A DNA stretch of 64,000 nt, from contig WNNJ02002804.1 of assembly GCA_012934845.2 (NCBI GenBank), positions 1-64,000 on the forward strand, given 5' to 3'. Positions 10,691-21,295 of the stretch are shown in pieces. Below the pieces are notes generated by a model. That model ran no database searches. It worked only from the letters and a program-made list of their open reading frames with translations, and was not told the DNA's origin. Position 1 is the first letter of the stretch; each line of letters opens with the position of its first letter. This stretch comes from Pomphorhynchus laevis (Eukaryota; Acanthocephala; Palaeacanthocephala; Echinorhynchida; Pomphorhynchidae). The position numbers and the translations under genes are program-made.

Positions 10691-11260
10691 AATATTAAAT
10701 ATATTTAATGTCATACCATAGTTCCACAACTTTAACGCTCTGCATGATAATTGCGATACCATTGTGGACCTTCCCATTTGTCTTGTGTCGAACATGAGTG
10801 AATGGACGCTATGACTTTGTCGGACATTCATTTCAACGCAGTCGCTTGGATATCCATCCATTTGCTTAAGTATACGCCACATCGCGAGCAGATCAAGAAC
10901 TAGTAGTATGGTTTGCACTGACATCATACCCATCGAAGTTAATCTATCATTATAATTCATCCTTTCACCTCCTCGAATGAGTTTGCTGTCACGCCGTAAA
11001 ATTTTCTCTAGGTCTCTCATTTCACCAGTCGTTGAAGGGAACAACGCTTGGATGGTATATTCGATGTGAGGACAAACTAGCACGTTGTATATACGAACAA
11101 AGCATAGTGAAGATACTGACAAAAACGAATTTTATTAGATAAAACATGTTTCTTGTGGAACTGCAGTGTCTATCAGTGTCCATTCTAATTTTCAGTTTCG
11201 ATTGCAAAAGTATTCCAAGATCACGAACTTGATTTGTCGAAATAATTCTACAGGACCCGA
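10690..11260 (-). mobile_element. CR1/Jockey-like LINE, ORF2 C-terminal fragment
   Basis: Read on the minus strand: V-R-D-L-G-I-L-L-Q-S-K-L near 11230 marks the reverse transcriptase thumb. Then come V-C-P-H-I-E-Y-T-I-Q-A-L-F-P-S and L-E-K-I-L-R-R-D-S-K-L-I, and a tail with L-K-L-W-N-Y-G-M. This order is typical of the end of CR1/Jockey-type ORF2, which packs against the primer-template. It resembles the C-terminus of LINE D (21296-21640) but is clearly a different copy. It has no catalytic core and at least one frame change. Confidence 0.72.
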
Positions 11261-11399
11261 AGAAGCAAAACGCAGTGATCCCTGGACCCTAAAGAAGGAT
11301 TGTGCGATAAATCACATACCTGATCATCTCTTTGATAAAATACGAGATATAGCATAGATGAACATCCATCAGTAGCAAATATAGTAGGCGCGGTTCTAT

Positions 11400-13293
11400 C
11401 TTCGATTCTATTTTACCTCAATATTTTACCTCGATTATAATTTACGACTTAGAGCTGACTTCTTAGACACTCGCTTAATAAATGACAAAAATACCAGAAT
11501 TAACTTTTAGCCAAATACTAGGTAAACCGCACAAACCTTTGAGCGTTAATGATAGATGGACACAACTGCGAGAGGCTATACGCTCTACCGCCTCTCAACT
11601 TCATCATCGAAAGCAAAACAGCAGAAAACCATGGATTATTAAAACAACTCTGGATATATCAGACAGACGGAAAGCTACAAAATGGTCTTCATCGAAAGAA
11701 AAGTTGTCTGAAATTACGAAACTTCTTAGATTGACCATCCGTAATGATAAGGAAAATTCTGGAAAGATATCTCCACACAATTGAAAAATGCGACTCTTAA
11801 TGGCAACTACCGCAAATTTTTCCAGTTAATAAGACGGTATTCAGACGATAAGCCTGATATAAATAAACCCTATTTACTAAATAAAGATAAATCGGTTCAT
11901 CTCTTAGATAGTAAAACCGCATTAATCGATGGAGAGAGTACTTCAAAGGGCTCTATAATTCAGTTAAAAATACTGGTAATGCAAAGCGATTGGACTCTGA
12001 ATATTCAACAATTTATCAATCAGTCGATACAATCAATTGTGAAGTCGCCCCACTATCTGTTGTTGGTAGAAATCACAACAACAGTAAATAGCTTAAAATC
12101 TAGTAAAGCATCGAGTCCCGACGGTGTCCTACCTAAGTTGTTAAAAGCAGGTGGCAATGTGGGGATGGAATGGTTTTGCAAGCTATTTGGCGATATTTGA
12201 GAACAGAAGAGGATCCATAGGAATTCATAAACATCATTCATAATCCTGGTTTTTAAAAAATGCGATCATTGTAACTGCTCGAGCTATCGGGGTATATCAC
12301 TCTTACCTGATACCTATAAAGTTCTCAAATCAATCATTTTGAATAGAATTCGTCAATTGAGAGAATCTCAACTTCGGCAGAATCAAGCAGATTCCAGGCT
12401 ACATAGAGGCTACATAGATAAAATATTCTCGCTGCGTATCTTAATTGATTAAAGGTTCGAATTTCGCCAATTGACTGTCATTGCTTTTCTTGACTTCGAT
12501 GAAGCATTTGATAGTGTAAATCGTGCAGTGATGATGCGTCTATTGCGGAAATCCAGAGTTCCTACACAGAAATGCAAAATAAGTGAGGCTCTTTATCAAC
12601 ACACTGAATCGATTGTACGCCATAATTGTCGTGGGAATTCCCTTTCCGGCTTGATTAAGAGCTAGACAGGGTGGTTTTGTCTCAGGAGTTGTTTAATCTT
12701 ACAATTGATGAATTACTCAAAGAATGTTTAGACGAGCAACAAGAAGGAATCCGAATTTACCCCAACAATTGTTCAATCACTGATCTCACATATGCTGACG
12801 ATGTCGCTCTTTTAGTGGAAACTGCAGCTGATTTACAATTCATGATTACTAGAAGTCATACTGCTTCAACAAAATATGGCCTAACTCTAAACGTTTCGAA
12901 ATGCAAAATACTATCGTTTTTTGTCATCCTCATTTTGATATAAAATTGAACGAACAATTGCTCGAGCATGTGCACGCCTTTAAATACCTGGGACGGTAAT
13001 ATCCAACAAATGCAAATGTGATGATAAAATAACCAATCGCATTGTAACAGCAAGCAAAAGTGTCAACCGACTAAATAGGGTATGGGTGATAGAAAACTAT
13101 CAATGAAAACTAAAATTCAAGTTTACACTTTGATAGTTTTTCCATTTCCACTGTATGTATCGGAATGCTTGTATGTTACCAGAAATAGAAAAGTAATGTG
13201 TGCAGAAAATAAATGGCTTAGGCAGATTGCAAGAATAAATCCACTCCAACATATCCCAAATGACATTGTGCGCAAAAGAGTGGTATTGGGAAT
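11400..13293 (+). mobile_element. RTE-like LINE, decayed copy with reverse transcriptase (RTE-1)
   Basis: Segments on the plus strand: 11482-11784 (W-T-Q-L-R-E-A-I-R-S-T-A, linker after the endonuclease), 11781-12200 (S-S-K-A-S-S-P-D-G-V), and about 12240-12460 with the decayed fingers. 12471-12943 has V-I-A-F-L-D-F-D-E-A-F-D-S-V-N-R, then L-T-Y-A-D-D-V-A-L-L, the catalytic Y-A-D-D. 12937-13293 is the thumb (H-A-F-K-Y-L-G-R, then M-K-T-K-I-Q-V-Y-T). The motif set is that of RTE/craniofacial-development-protein-like LINEs. Numerous stops and shifts make it dead. It ends abruptly at 13293, where a REL-type fragment begins. No endonuclease catalytic motifs were identified. Confidence 0.75.
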
Positions 13294-14045
13294 TCAGTTA
13301 TTCGCCAAATTGGTGCTGTATGTGCCGCTTCCCGAATATGCGTAGCGACAGACTACCTTACCGATCAGACACTGAGGTATTGATGTTCGACAAGCGTTGG
13401 AAGTCGCAATACCTGTGTTCGGCTCTTCCGTATGCTTAATGAGAGAGTTAACCAAGATACTGCTTGGAAACTGCCTGTCACACCATCCACACTTACCAGA
13501 TCAAGACTTTAAAAAAGCACGCTGAATGAAGTCAATAGCACGCTAAATTTCAGGTAAGCATCCCATCGGAGCCAACCCTTCAAAAAACGATGGATGGGAC
13601 TATTATAATACGTGTCACCAAAAGCTTGTTGACAAAACAACTAGTCTCATTGCTACCGCTTTAAAATGATATGTAGCTTTCATCGAAGCATTACCGATAG
13701 CTTCCGTTGGCACCCAGCTTGATGATCAATCATTGTCCACTGCTGTTGCAATCAGACTTGGCGTTCAATGTGCTTAACTACATCGATGTATATGCGGAGA
13801 AGCGGTCCGGTAAAACAGCGCCCATGCGCAAGAATGAAACAAAACAAAAGGTAATGTACGCCATTCAGCGGTAAATGAAATTGTGAGAATAGCCCTAGCC
13901 TCCGCAGGAATTCCATCCAGACTGTAACCTGTCGGTTTGACTAGAGCCGACGACAAGCGGCCCAACGGGGCTTCGCTACTGCCATGTGAGGCGGGCGAGT
14001 GCTTGTTTAGGACTTTACATGCTCAAACACTTACGCAGCAATCAC
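13294..14045 (+). mobile_element. REL-type LINE fragment wedged between two RTE-like ends
   Basis: Decayed, readable only in pieces: G-A-V-C-A-A-S-R-I near 13310; W-D-Y-Y-N-T-C-H-Q-K-L near 13600; I-A-S-V-G-T-Q-L-D-D-Q-S-L at 13690-13740; L-H-R-C-I-C-G near 13780; then D-K-R-P-N-G-A-S-L-L near 13950. The last aligns with the K-R-P-D-G-I-T core at 3640-4328, with N in place of the catalytic D. Same family as that copy. It has many stops and no reverse transcriptase. Confidence 0.6.
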
Positions 14046-14742
14046 ATAGCGCAAAATACTATCGTTTTTTGTCATCCTCATTTTGATATAAAATTAAACG
14101 AACAATTGCTTGAACATGTGCACGCCTTTAAATACCTGGGTAGGGCAATATCCAACGAATGCGATTGTGATGATAAAAATAAGCAATCGCATTGTAACAG
14201 CAAGCAAAAGTTTATCCGACTAAATAGGGTATGGCGTGATAGGAAGCTATCAATGAAAACTAAAGTTCGAGTTTACACTTCGATAGTTCGTCCAGTTATG
14301 TTGTACGGATCAGAATGCTGCCTTAAAAAATTAGCACAACCAGAAAAGTAAAGGCGGCAGAAAATAAATGGCTTAGGCGGATTGCAAGAATAAATCCACT
14401 GCAACATATACCAAATGACACTGTGCGTAAAAAATACGTTATTGGGGATTCTATTATTCAATTTATAACAAAAAAAACAGATTACGTTTTCTTAGACATG
14501 TTTTGCATATAGAAAACGTACATATTCCCAAAATGGAGTACCTTTCGAGCAATGACTCACACTGGAGACGTCCTCGAGGTAGAGCAATAAAATCGACATT
14601 AAAAACATTTGAAAATGATGCAAAGAATATTCTATTCGCTATTTCAAATATTGGCTGGAAGCAATTCAAAGGGAATTGGAGAACTGAGTTGGAGAATGAA
14701 CTATTAAAGATAACAGGAGTTTTATTAAACTATCTAATATAA
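14046..14742 (+). mobile_element. RTE-like LINE, second 3' end (RTE-2)
   Basis: Starts at GCAAAATACTATCG, which matches 12903 onward in RTE-1. The two run in parallel for about 400 bp, one to 13293, the other on to 14742. RTE-2 is less damaged: 13986-14351 carries H-A-F-K-Y-L-G-R-A-I-S-N-E and V-R-P-V-M-L-Y-G-S-E-C. 14503-14742 is the closing block with W-K-Q-F-K-G-N-W-R. The last 46 bases of that block overlap the left terminal repeat of the LTR fossil, so the true 3' end may have been replaced. Confidence 0.72.
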
Positions 14743-14760
14743 GTTAAGAATGATATTACA
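14697..14760 (-). repeat. Terminal repeat (3' side) of LTR fossil 2
   Basis: 64 bp running from TGAACTATTA to GATATTACA on the plus strand, so both strands begin TG and end CA, as LTRs do. It matches 18300-18374 except for an extra ~11 bp there. At this length it is far shorter than common LTRs. Confidence 0.65.
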
Positions 14761-17700
14761 TTTTTCGCGGCTTAGAGATAATCGATCAGCTTGAGTAACT
14801 TTCGGCGTTGTCGCGAGCTTCGTTTAAGATTCTTGTTTCTTGAACTGCACGGGGAAGTTTTACATCTTCTTTCTTGTCAGCTTGTTTTTCGATATCGTCG
14901 GAACAATTGTATACATCCGAATTATTTTGTAGGTCTTTTACATTTGGCGTGTTTTGTTAAATCTGATCAGCTATATTCTCAATGAGGTTATGATCTACAT
15001 CTGCATCGTCATCAGTGTTGAGGTTGACATTAGTGCTAGTGTTGAGGTTGACGTTCCCGAATTACGTGGATATGGCGCAAGGTGTTTATTAGATACAGTT
15101 GTTTCTACATCGTATTGTTTACGTACCTTCGAATAATATGGATTGGCGTCAACAATTTTTACCACCTCTGTCGGTGAATCGTATTTGCTTTCTGTAACGT
15201 AGCGCCTGAAAATCACTTTGTTATTGTTCGATGGCCACTTTGGGATCGTGTCTCTAATCGGTGACCCGCGTTGGAAGATGCAGAATCTTTTGTGAGGAGT
15301 ACAATTCGTTTCAGTGTACAGTAGCGACCGGATAGAGTGGAGAGCGCGAGGTAACGATTGTTCCCATCTGTTTAATGGCAATTTGTTTGTTAAGAGATCC
15401 AGCTCGATTGACTTCCACAATGTTCGGTAGCATCGTTCGACTTGACCTTTACCACTGGGACGCTATTCCCAGGTTTGACAAAAACGATTGCAGATCTGCT
15501 GAAATAAATGCTGGCCCGTTATCCGAGTGAATGAAAAAAGGCGTGCCGAACATATAAAATAATTGCTCGAAACATTGTATAACCGTACGAGCAGTCATGT
15601 CAGCGCACGGAAAGGCGAATGGGAATCGTGAGTACTCGTCTATCACAACTAAGAGGTAATGATTTCTAGTGGCTGACGGTATCGGACCCTTAAAGTCAGC
15701 AGAGAGTCTTTCAAAGGGGCAGCCTGCTTTGATTAGACGAGCATTTGGAAGTTTAATAAATCGTGGTTTTAGTTTTGCACATTCTTCACATTCACTAATT
15801 ATCGACTTGACATCTTCAGTACTATATGGCAGATGTAATGTCGAACGAGATGCATGAGCATCGTCACGCCCGGATGACAAAGCAACTTGTGAACCATTTT
15901 CAAGGGATTTAGGCTTCGTTGAGCAATTGCTCACCGTACACGAAAGAGCATCTGCAGTTGTATTTTGAATGCCCGGTCGATATATCACATTGAATTGGAA
16001 CGGAGCCAACTCGATTCACCATCTAACCATCTTGTCATTTTTAATTTGACTTTGGTGTTGCTTCGAATAAATAAATGATACATTTCTTTAGTCGTCTCCA
16101 TTCTTTAATAGCTTATACAATAGCAAGAGCTTCTTTTTCTACCGCAGAATAGACCTTTGCTACACTCTGCAGAGTTCTAGAGAAGAATGCTACAGGACGA
16201 CCTTCCTGTGACAAGACATCGGCTATTGTTGTGTAGTTAGATGCGTCTGTTTCGACTCGCAAGATTTTGGATTCATCAATTGAGACGAGGGCAGAGTCAG
16301 CTATATTTTGTCGAATTTCGTTGAAGTGTTCCAAGGCATCTTTTGTCAGAGGGAATGTCACTGCTTCCGATAAGCTTCTAACTTTTTAAGAATAGTTATT
16401 AATCCATCGGGAATAATGAGAGAATACGCCAATCACCCGCTTGAGATCACTTTGTGAAGACGGTGGATTTACTTTAAACAATCCCGAGAGCCTTTCTGGG
16501 TCGGGTCGTATTTCTTTGTCTCTGATTAGAAATCCTAGCAATGAGATTTCGGTTTGCGACATAACGCATTTCCCTTGATTGAGATTTATATTGTATTTCT
16601 TTACTGCATTTAAAATATTTAGGAGATTAGAATCGTGTTCTTCTTGTGAGTGTCCGCACACTACAAGATCGTCGATGTAGGCAAAGGTACCTTCCAGTGA
16701 TTTTTGATGGATAATTGTGTCGATTGATCTTTGAAATACAGCCGGTGAATTAGTTAGTCCGAATGGTACTCTTTTGAATTCATAAAGTCTCCAATTTGCT
16801 TCAAGCGCTGTATATTTTCGCTCGTTGTCTCTTATGGTTAATTGGTGATAAGCTGCTATCATATCTAGTTTACTGAAGAACGAGTACTTCGACACTTTTT
16901 CGATCAGAGAATCGATTCATGGGAGCGGATATGCGTCCAATTGTGTGTACTTATTGATTGTCATTGAGTAGTATATAACTAATCTCATTTTATAAGCGCG
17001 ATTATGCGTTACTACAACTTGTGCGCGCCAGGGTGATTGACTGTGTGCAATTACGCCTTCAGTCATCATCCGAGATATTTCTTGTTTGATAAATCGCAGG
17101 TGATGCACTGGAAAGCTCCTGGATTTTATGAAGATTGGCGAACGTTCAAAGGCAGAGCGGGGAAAGGAGACGGACATTCGATTTTCATATGATTAATCGT
17201 TCCATAAATGAGATCGTTTCTTCAACCGCCTTACGTTAGAATAACTTTTCGATGTCGCGCGAGAAACGGTCGTCTTAATATAACGTGTGTACATAGATCA
17301 TCGAGGCAGAACAATTTGACGTTTTGGTAACAGACTCCGAGTACGTTCATATCTACGAAGCAGCATCGTGTTATTCTTGAACAGTGTTTTGATGACGCCA
17401 TGGTTATCATAGTATTACAACTTGTTTTGTGTAGGCCTAGTCTATTCGTAATATCTGTCCTAATAAAATTTTCGGCACTACCTGTATCAATCATTAATCA
17501 TATTAAGCTTTTATTGATTATTACTTTTAGTAAAGTGTCATGAAGTTTTGCGGATAACGCAGCTGATAAAGTTGTCGGAAGTGAAGTCTTGTATTCAGTA
17601 GTCAGCTCATCAGCTTCTGTTTGAGTTGTGTTCACATTTTTACGAGGCTTAGATCGACATACTGTCGCAAAATGACCATTTTACTTGCATAATTTGAATA

Positions 17701-18299
17701 CGGCATTCTTGGCAGGACACATATACCTTGGATGATATGTTTGCCCGCAGAAAAAGCAAGATTTCGAGATCTCGGTAACATATGCATCTCGGCAACATAT
17801 GTTTTCTTCGGAATTCAGTAGTGATGTCGATGAGCCTTGTTGATTATTTGATTGTAAACTTGCAACTGTGAATCCGTTGCTTGTATTGTATGAATGTGCC
17901 TGTAGTTGAACCGATTCCAGTAACTGCGCTTTATTTAATGCCGAGTTTACGTCGATATTTAAGGAGCCGCTGTCGAATGACGATTGATCACAGTCCAGTA
18001 ATGAATGCATTACGCACCATGATACTCTTGTTTGATGGCCGACACCGCCTGGAAATTGCAATCCCGGCTCAGCGACTCAAGAGTTTGAATATATTGATCG
18101 ATCGATTGGTTTTCGATTTGTTTACAGAGAGTATTTTGTTCGTCAGAGCTTGTAACGAGCAAGCACTTCATTTTTCTCCTTTAATATAAAATTTGTCCAA
18201 TCGGTCAACTGCAGTGAATTGATGCATCCGACAAGTCTGGGTCTGACGAGAAAGTATCAAGCTTGAACAGCTTGTCCATTGATCAATAGTTTAATAAAT

Positions 18300-18374
18300 T
18301 GAACTATTAAATATAACAGGAGTTTTATTAAACTATATGAAATAAAAATAATATAAGTTAAGAATGATATTACA
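18300..18374 (-). repeat. Terminal repeat (5' side) of LTR fossil 2
   Basis: 75 bp, same TG...CA ends as 14697-14760, in direct orientation to it. Confidence 0.65.
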
Positions 18375-18511
18375 GATGTGGATCAAGACAGACTCTCATG
18401 GATTCGTGTGACAGCATATTTTAACTGATCTGCTTTATTCTTATTTTTGGTTTTTCTTCTCTCGGTTGTAACCCACGGCCTGTTAAGGACTTTTGGTTTT
18501 TATATATTATA

Positions 18512-18966
18512 TAACGAATAATCAACTCCGCCGTTCGAGTGCTCTTTCGTCTCCGTCGCCTCGACCACACATCCACATACCTTGCCCAACTCTCCTGGCC
18601 CACCATCCACATCCGCATCAACCTCCGCCTTCTTCTCGTAACTTTTCGTCTCATCGCTGTCGTCTCCACATCGTTCATCAACCTTCCTTTCTTAGAAAAC
18701 ACTCGCTATCGCTGCGTTCCCGTCATACCCTCTTACACCACGTTCCCAATTACTCCAACAACTACGGTCTCCGATACTTCCACAATGATTTCCCACTCTC
18801 CTGGAATCATCTCCCTCTCGACGTCCACCGTGCTCCCTCCTTTATCACATTCAAACACCTCCTTTGTTTACACATTCTCGACACATGATTTACATTTTTG
18901 TATTGTTGTGGTCATGAAAGCGTGTGCTGGCACGCATTTGCCACCTTAAAATAAATCTTATATATA
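18512..18966 (+). mobile_element. Family A LINE, 5'-truncated 3' end (copy A-b)
   Basis: Starts at CGAATAATCAACTCCGCC in the last part of ORF2 and runs to the tail TTGCCACCTTAAAATAAATC. The left flank ends TATATAA and the right flank begins TTATATATAA, so a short AT-rich target duplication is likely but low-complexity. The coding part (F-R-L-R-R-L-D-H-T-S-T-Y-L-A-Q-L) carries shifts. Confidence 0.85.
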
Positions 18967-19299
18967 AAGATGCAGTTATGTATATATTTATTATTTTGCT
19001 CATACTTTTTAACCGTTCTTTATTTTCGGATTAATTTGAGACTTATGGCTTGGGTATATTATTCCTAAGAACCTTAAGTGCTAAACATATTTTTATATCC
19101 TTCTTATAGGATTTTAAATGTTGAATGTATTTCTGCCAACACCGCAAGTTGGCAATGCAGACTTGTTAAACGCTATATGTAAATATATCCATATCGAAAG
19201 TAATGAATTTTAGGATGGTTGGACGTCTCTCTCGTAAAGACAATTTGATTTATGATGATACTTCCTTGAAGCTATGCAATAGTTATAAGTTAAAATAGG
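18967..19299. other. AT-rich stretch between two family A copies
   Basis: No gene, repeat or RNA recognised. It separates a plus-strand and a minus-strand family A copy whose 3' ends face each other. Confidence 0.5.
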
Positions 19300-21295
19300 A
19301 TTTATTTTAATGTGGCAAATGCGTGCCCACGCACGCTGACATGACCACAAAAAAACAAGACTGTGAATCAGGTGTCGAGAAGGTGTGAACGGAGGAGGTG
19401 TTTGAATATGATAAAGGAGGGGGCGCGGCGGACGTCGAGAGGGAGTTGATTCCAGGCGAGTGAGGCGGCGACGAAGGAAGGATCGGAGACCGTAGTTGTT
19501 GGAGTAATTAGGAACGTGGAGTAAGAGGGTATGACAGGAACGAAGCGATAGCGAGGTGGGGCGAGTATCGTCTAAGAAAGGAAGGTTGATGAACGATGGG
19601 GAGCCGACAGCGATGAGACGAAAGGTAACGAGAAGAAGGCGGAGTTTGATGCGGATGTGGATGGTGGGCCAGGAGAGTTGGGCAAAATATGTGGATGTGT
19701 GGTCGAAGCGACGGAGACGAAAGAGCACTCGAACGGCGGTGTTGATTATTCGTTGTAGGGGTAGGATTATGGATTTTGGAGAATTGGCGAAAAGGCTAAG
19801 GCAGTAATCGATTTTAGGGAAAAGAAGCGATAAAAGAAGAGACATACAAGAACGGAAGTCGATAAGGGGGCGGATACGGCGGATGTCACGGAGAATTAAG
19901 TTAGATGAGCGGACCTTGTCACGGACGAAAGGGTTTAAGGGAAAGGTGATCATCGAAATGGAAGCCTAAGAAAGTGAGATTGTGGACTATAGGGATGATC
20001 GATGAGGCAAAAGAAACAATGGGAGGAGATATGTTTGGTTTACGGGGGAGGATCCACATTATTTTGGACTTTTCGGGGTTTAGAACGAGATGGAGATTGG
20101 AGAGACGTTTGTAGATAGAAGAAAGACAGTTGGAGGCAGAAATTCCGATATCGTGTATGCGATGTGCGGGTGCATGAGCATAGATTAGAATGTCATCGGC
20201 ATATTGCATGACCTTAAAGGAGTAAGGTTTGATAAACGAAGAGAGATCGCCAAGCAAAAGAGAGAATAGCAGGGGACCTAGGACTGAACCTTGTGGGACC
20301 CCGCAAAAATAGGGATGGGGGAGGATGATGAATTAGAACAGACGCGAAAGGAACGGTCGGATAGATATGAGGCGAACCATGCTACGGAGGAGGAAGAAAA
20401 TCCGTAATCATAACGAAGGCGAGAAAGGAGGACGGAGTGGTCGACAATGTCGAATGCGGAGGAGAGGTTGAGGGAGATGAAAACACTATATAGAGCCTTG
20501 TCTTGAGAAATGAGTAAGTCGTTGTACACTTTTATGCATGCGATTTCTGTCGAGTGATTAGAGCGGAAAGCGAATTGGAAAGGAGGGTACAGATTGGATG
20601 AGGAGAGATAAGCGTTGATTTGTATTAAGATGAGGCGTTCTAAGAGCTTAGAAAGAGTAGGGAGTAGTGAAATAGGGCGATAGCTAGAAAGAAGGGAGGG
20701 GTCGAGCGATTGTTTCTTAAGGAGGGGACGAACGATTGCGGATTTCCAGTGTGAAGGGAAGATACGACTGCGGATGGACGAGTTAAACAAGGTTGTGAGA
20801 AATGGGGATATCGATGAGCATATAGATTTTAATATGTGAGTAGGCAGGGGATCGGCAGGTGAGGTTTTGTTGGGCAAGGACATGAGGACAGATGATACTT
20901 CTGTAGGTGAGACTGGGAAAAGATGAAAGAGTTCCGGGAGGATGAGATTAGACTGGGCAGAGTGGGATAGGATGGAGACCGGGGTGTGAGAGAGCAACGT
21001 GGATACTTTAGTCTGGAGAAATGACGAATAATCATTGGCATTGATGTTGCACGGCGTAGAGGAACGAGCCAGGATTGAGTTAAAAGTATGCCAGAGAGTC
21101 TTAGAGTTGAATGAAGTGATGATTTTATGCTGCCAGAAGGAGTTGCATTTGGTACGTAGTAGGTTGAGATGAGACCGGCGAAGAGCAAGATAGGAATCAC
21201 GGAAAGACGGAGTGATCGAGCGGAAATCGCGTCTGAGAGAGCGGTGATAGACTCGAAAAGCATGGCGGAGTCGACGCTTTGAGAGTAGGCATTGG
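19300..21295 (-). mobile_element. Family A LINE, 5'-truncated (copy A-c), adjoining LINE D
   Basis: Minus strand. The 3' tail is at 19300-19330 and the copy reaches back to about 21295, inside the linker before the reverse transcriptase. Visible parts: linker and fingers (21295-20829), R-P-I-S-L-L-P-T-L-S-K-L-L-E-R palm start, F-I-S-L-N-L-S-S-A-F-D-I-V-D-H, then M-Q-Y-A-D-D-I-L-I-Y at 20257-19919, and the thumb with R-R-F-D-H-T-S-T-Y-F. Only a few shifts; about 20278-21295 is one open frame. At 21295 it joins LINE D sequence in the same frame, giving a chance fused open frame of 449 codons (20278-21627) that is not a real gene. Confidence 0.88.

Larger units (their letters stand above)
14697..18374 (-). 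mobile_element. Ty3/gypsy-like LTR retrotransposon fossil (fossil 2)
   Basis: Reads right to left: short terminal repeat (18300-18374); gag with a zinc-knuckle-like cysteine cluster (about 18290-17560); aspartic-protease region (17494-17231); reverse transcriptase (17177-16386, including the Y-I-D-D-L-V catalytic block); RNase H (16361-16113); integrase (about 16009-14995); short terminal repeat (14697-14760). This pol order is that of Ty3/gypsy. It is broken, with several breaks, and no matching target duplication is obvious. The two terminal repeats differ in length and at a few bases, so it is not recent. It lies against the RTE-like end at 14742. Confidence 0.8.

Noticed and set aside
13774-13965. 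63-codon frame (-)
   Set aside because: Opposite the REL-type fragment read on the plus strand; no independent support.
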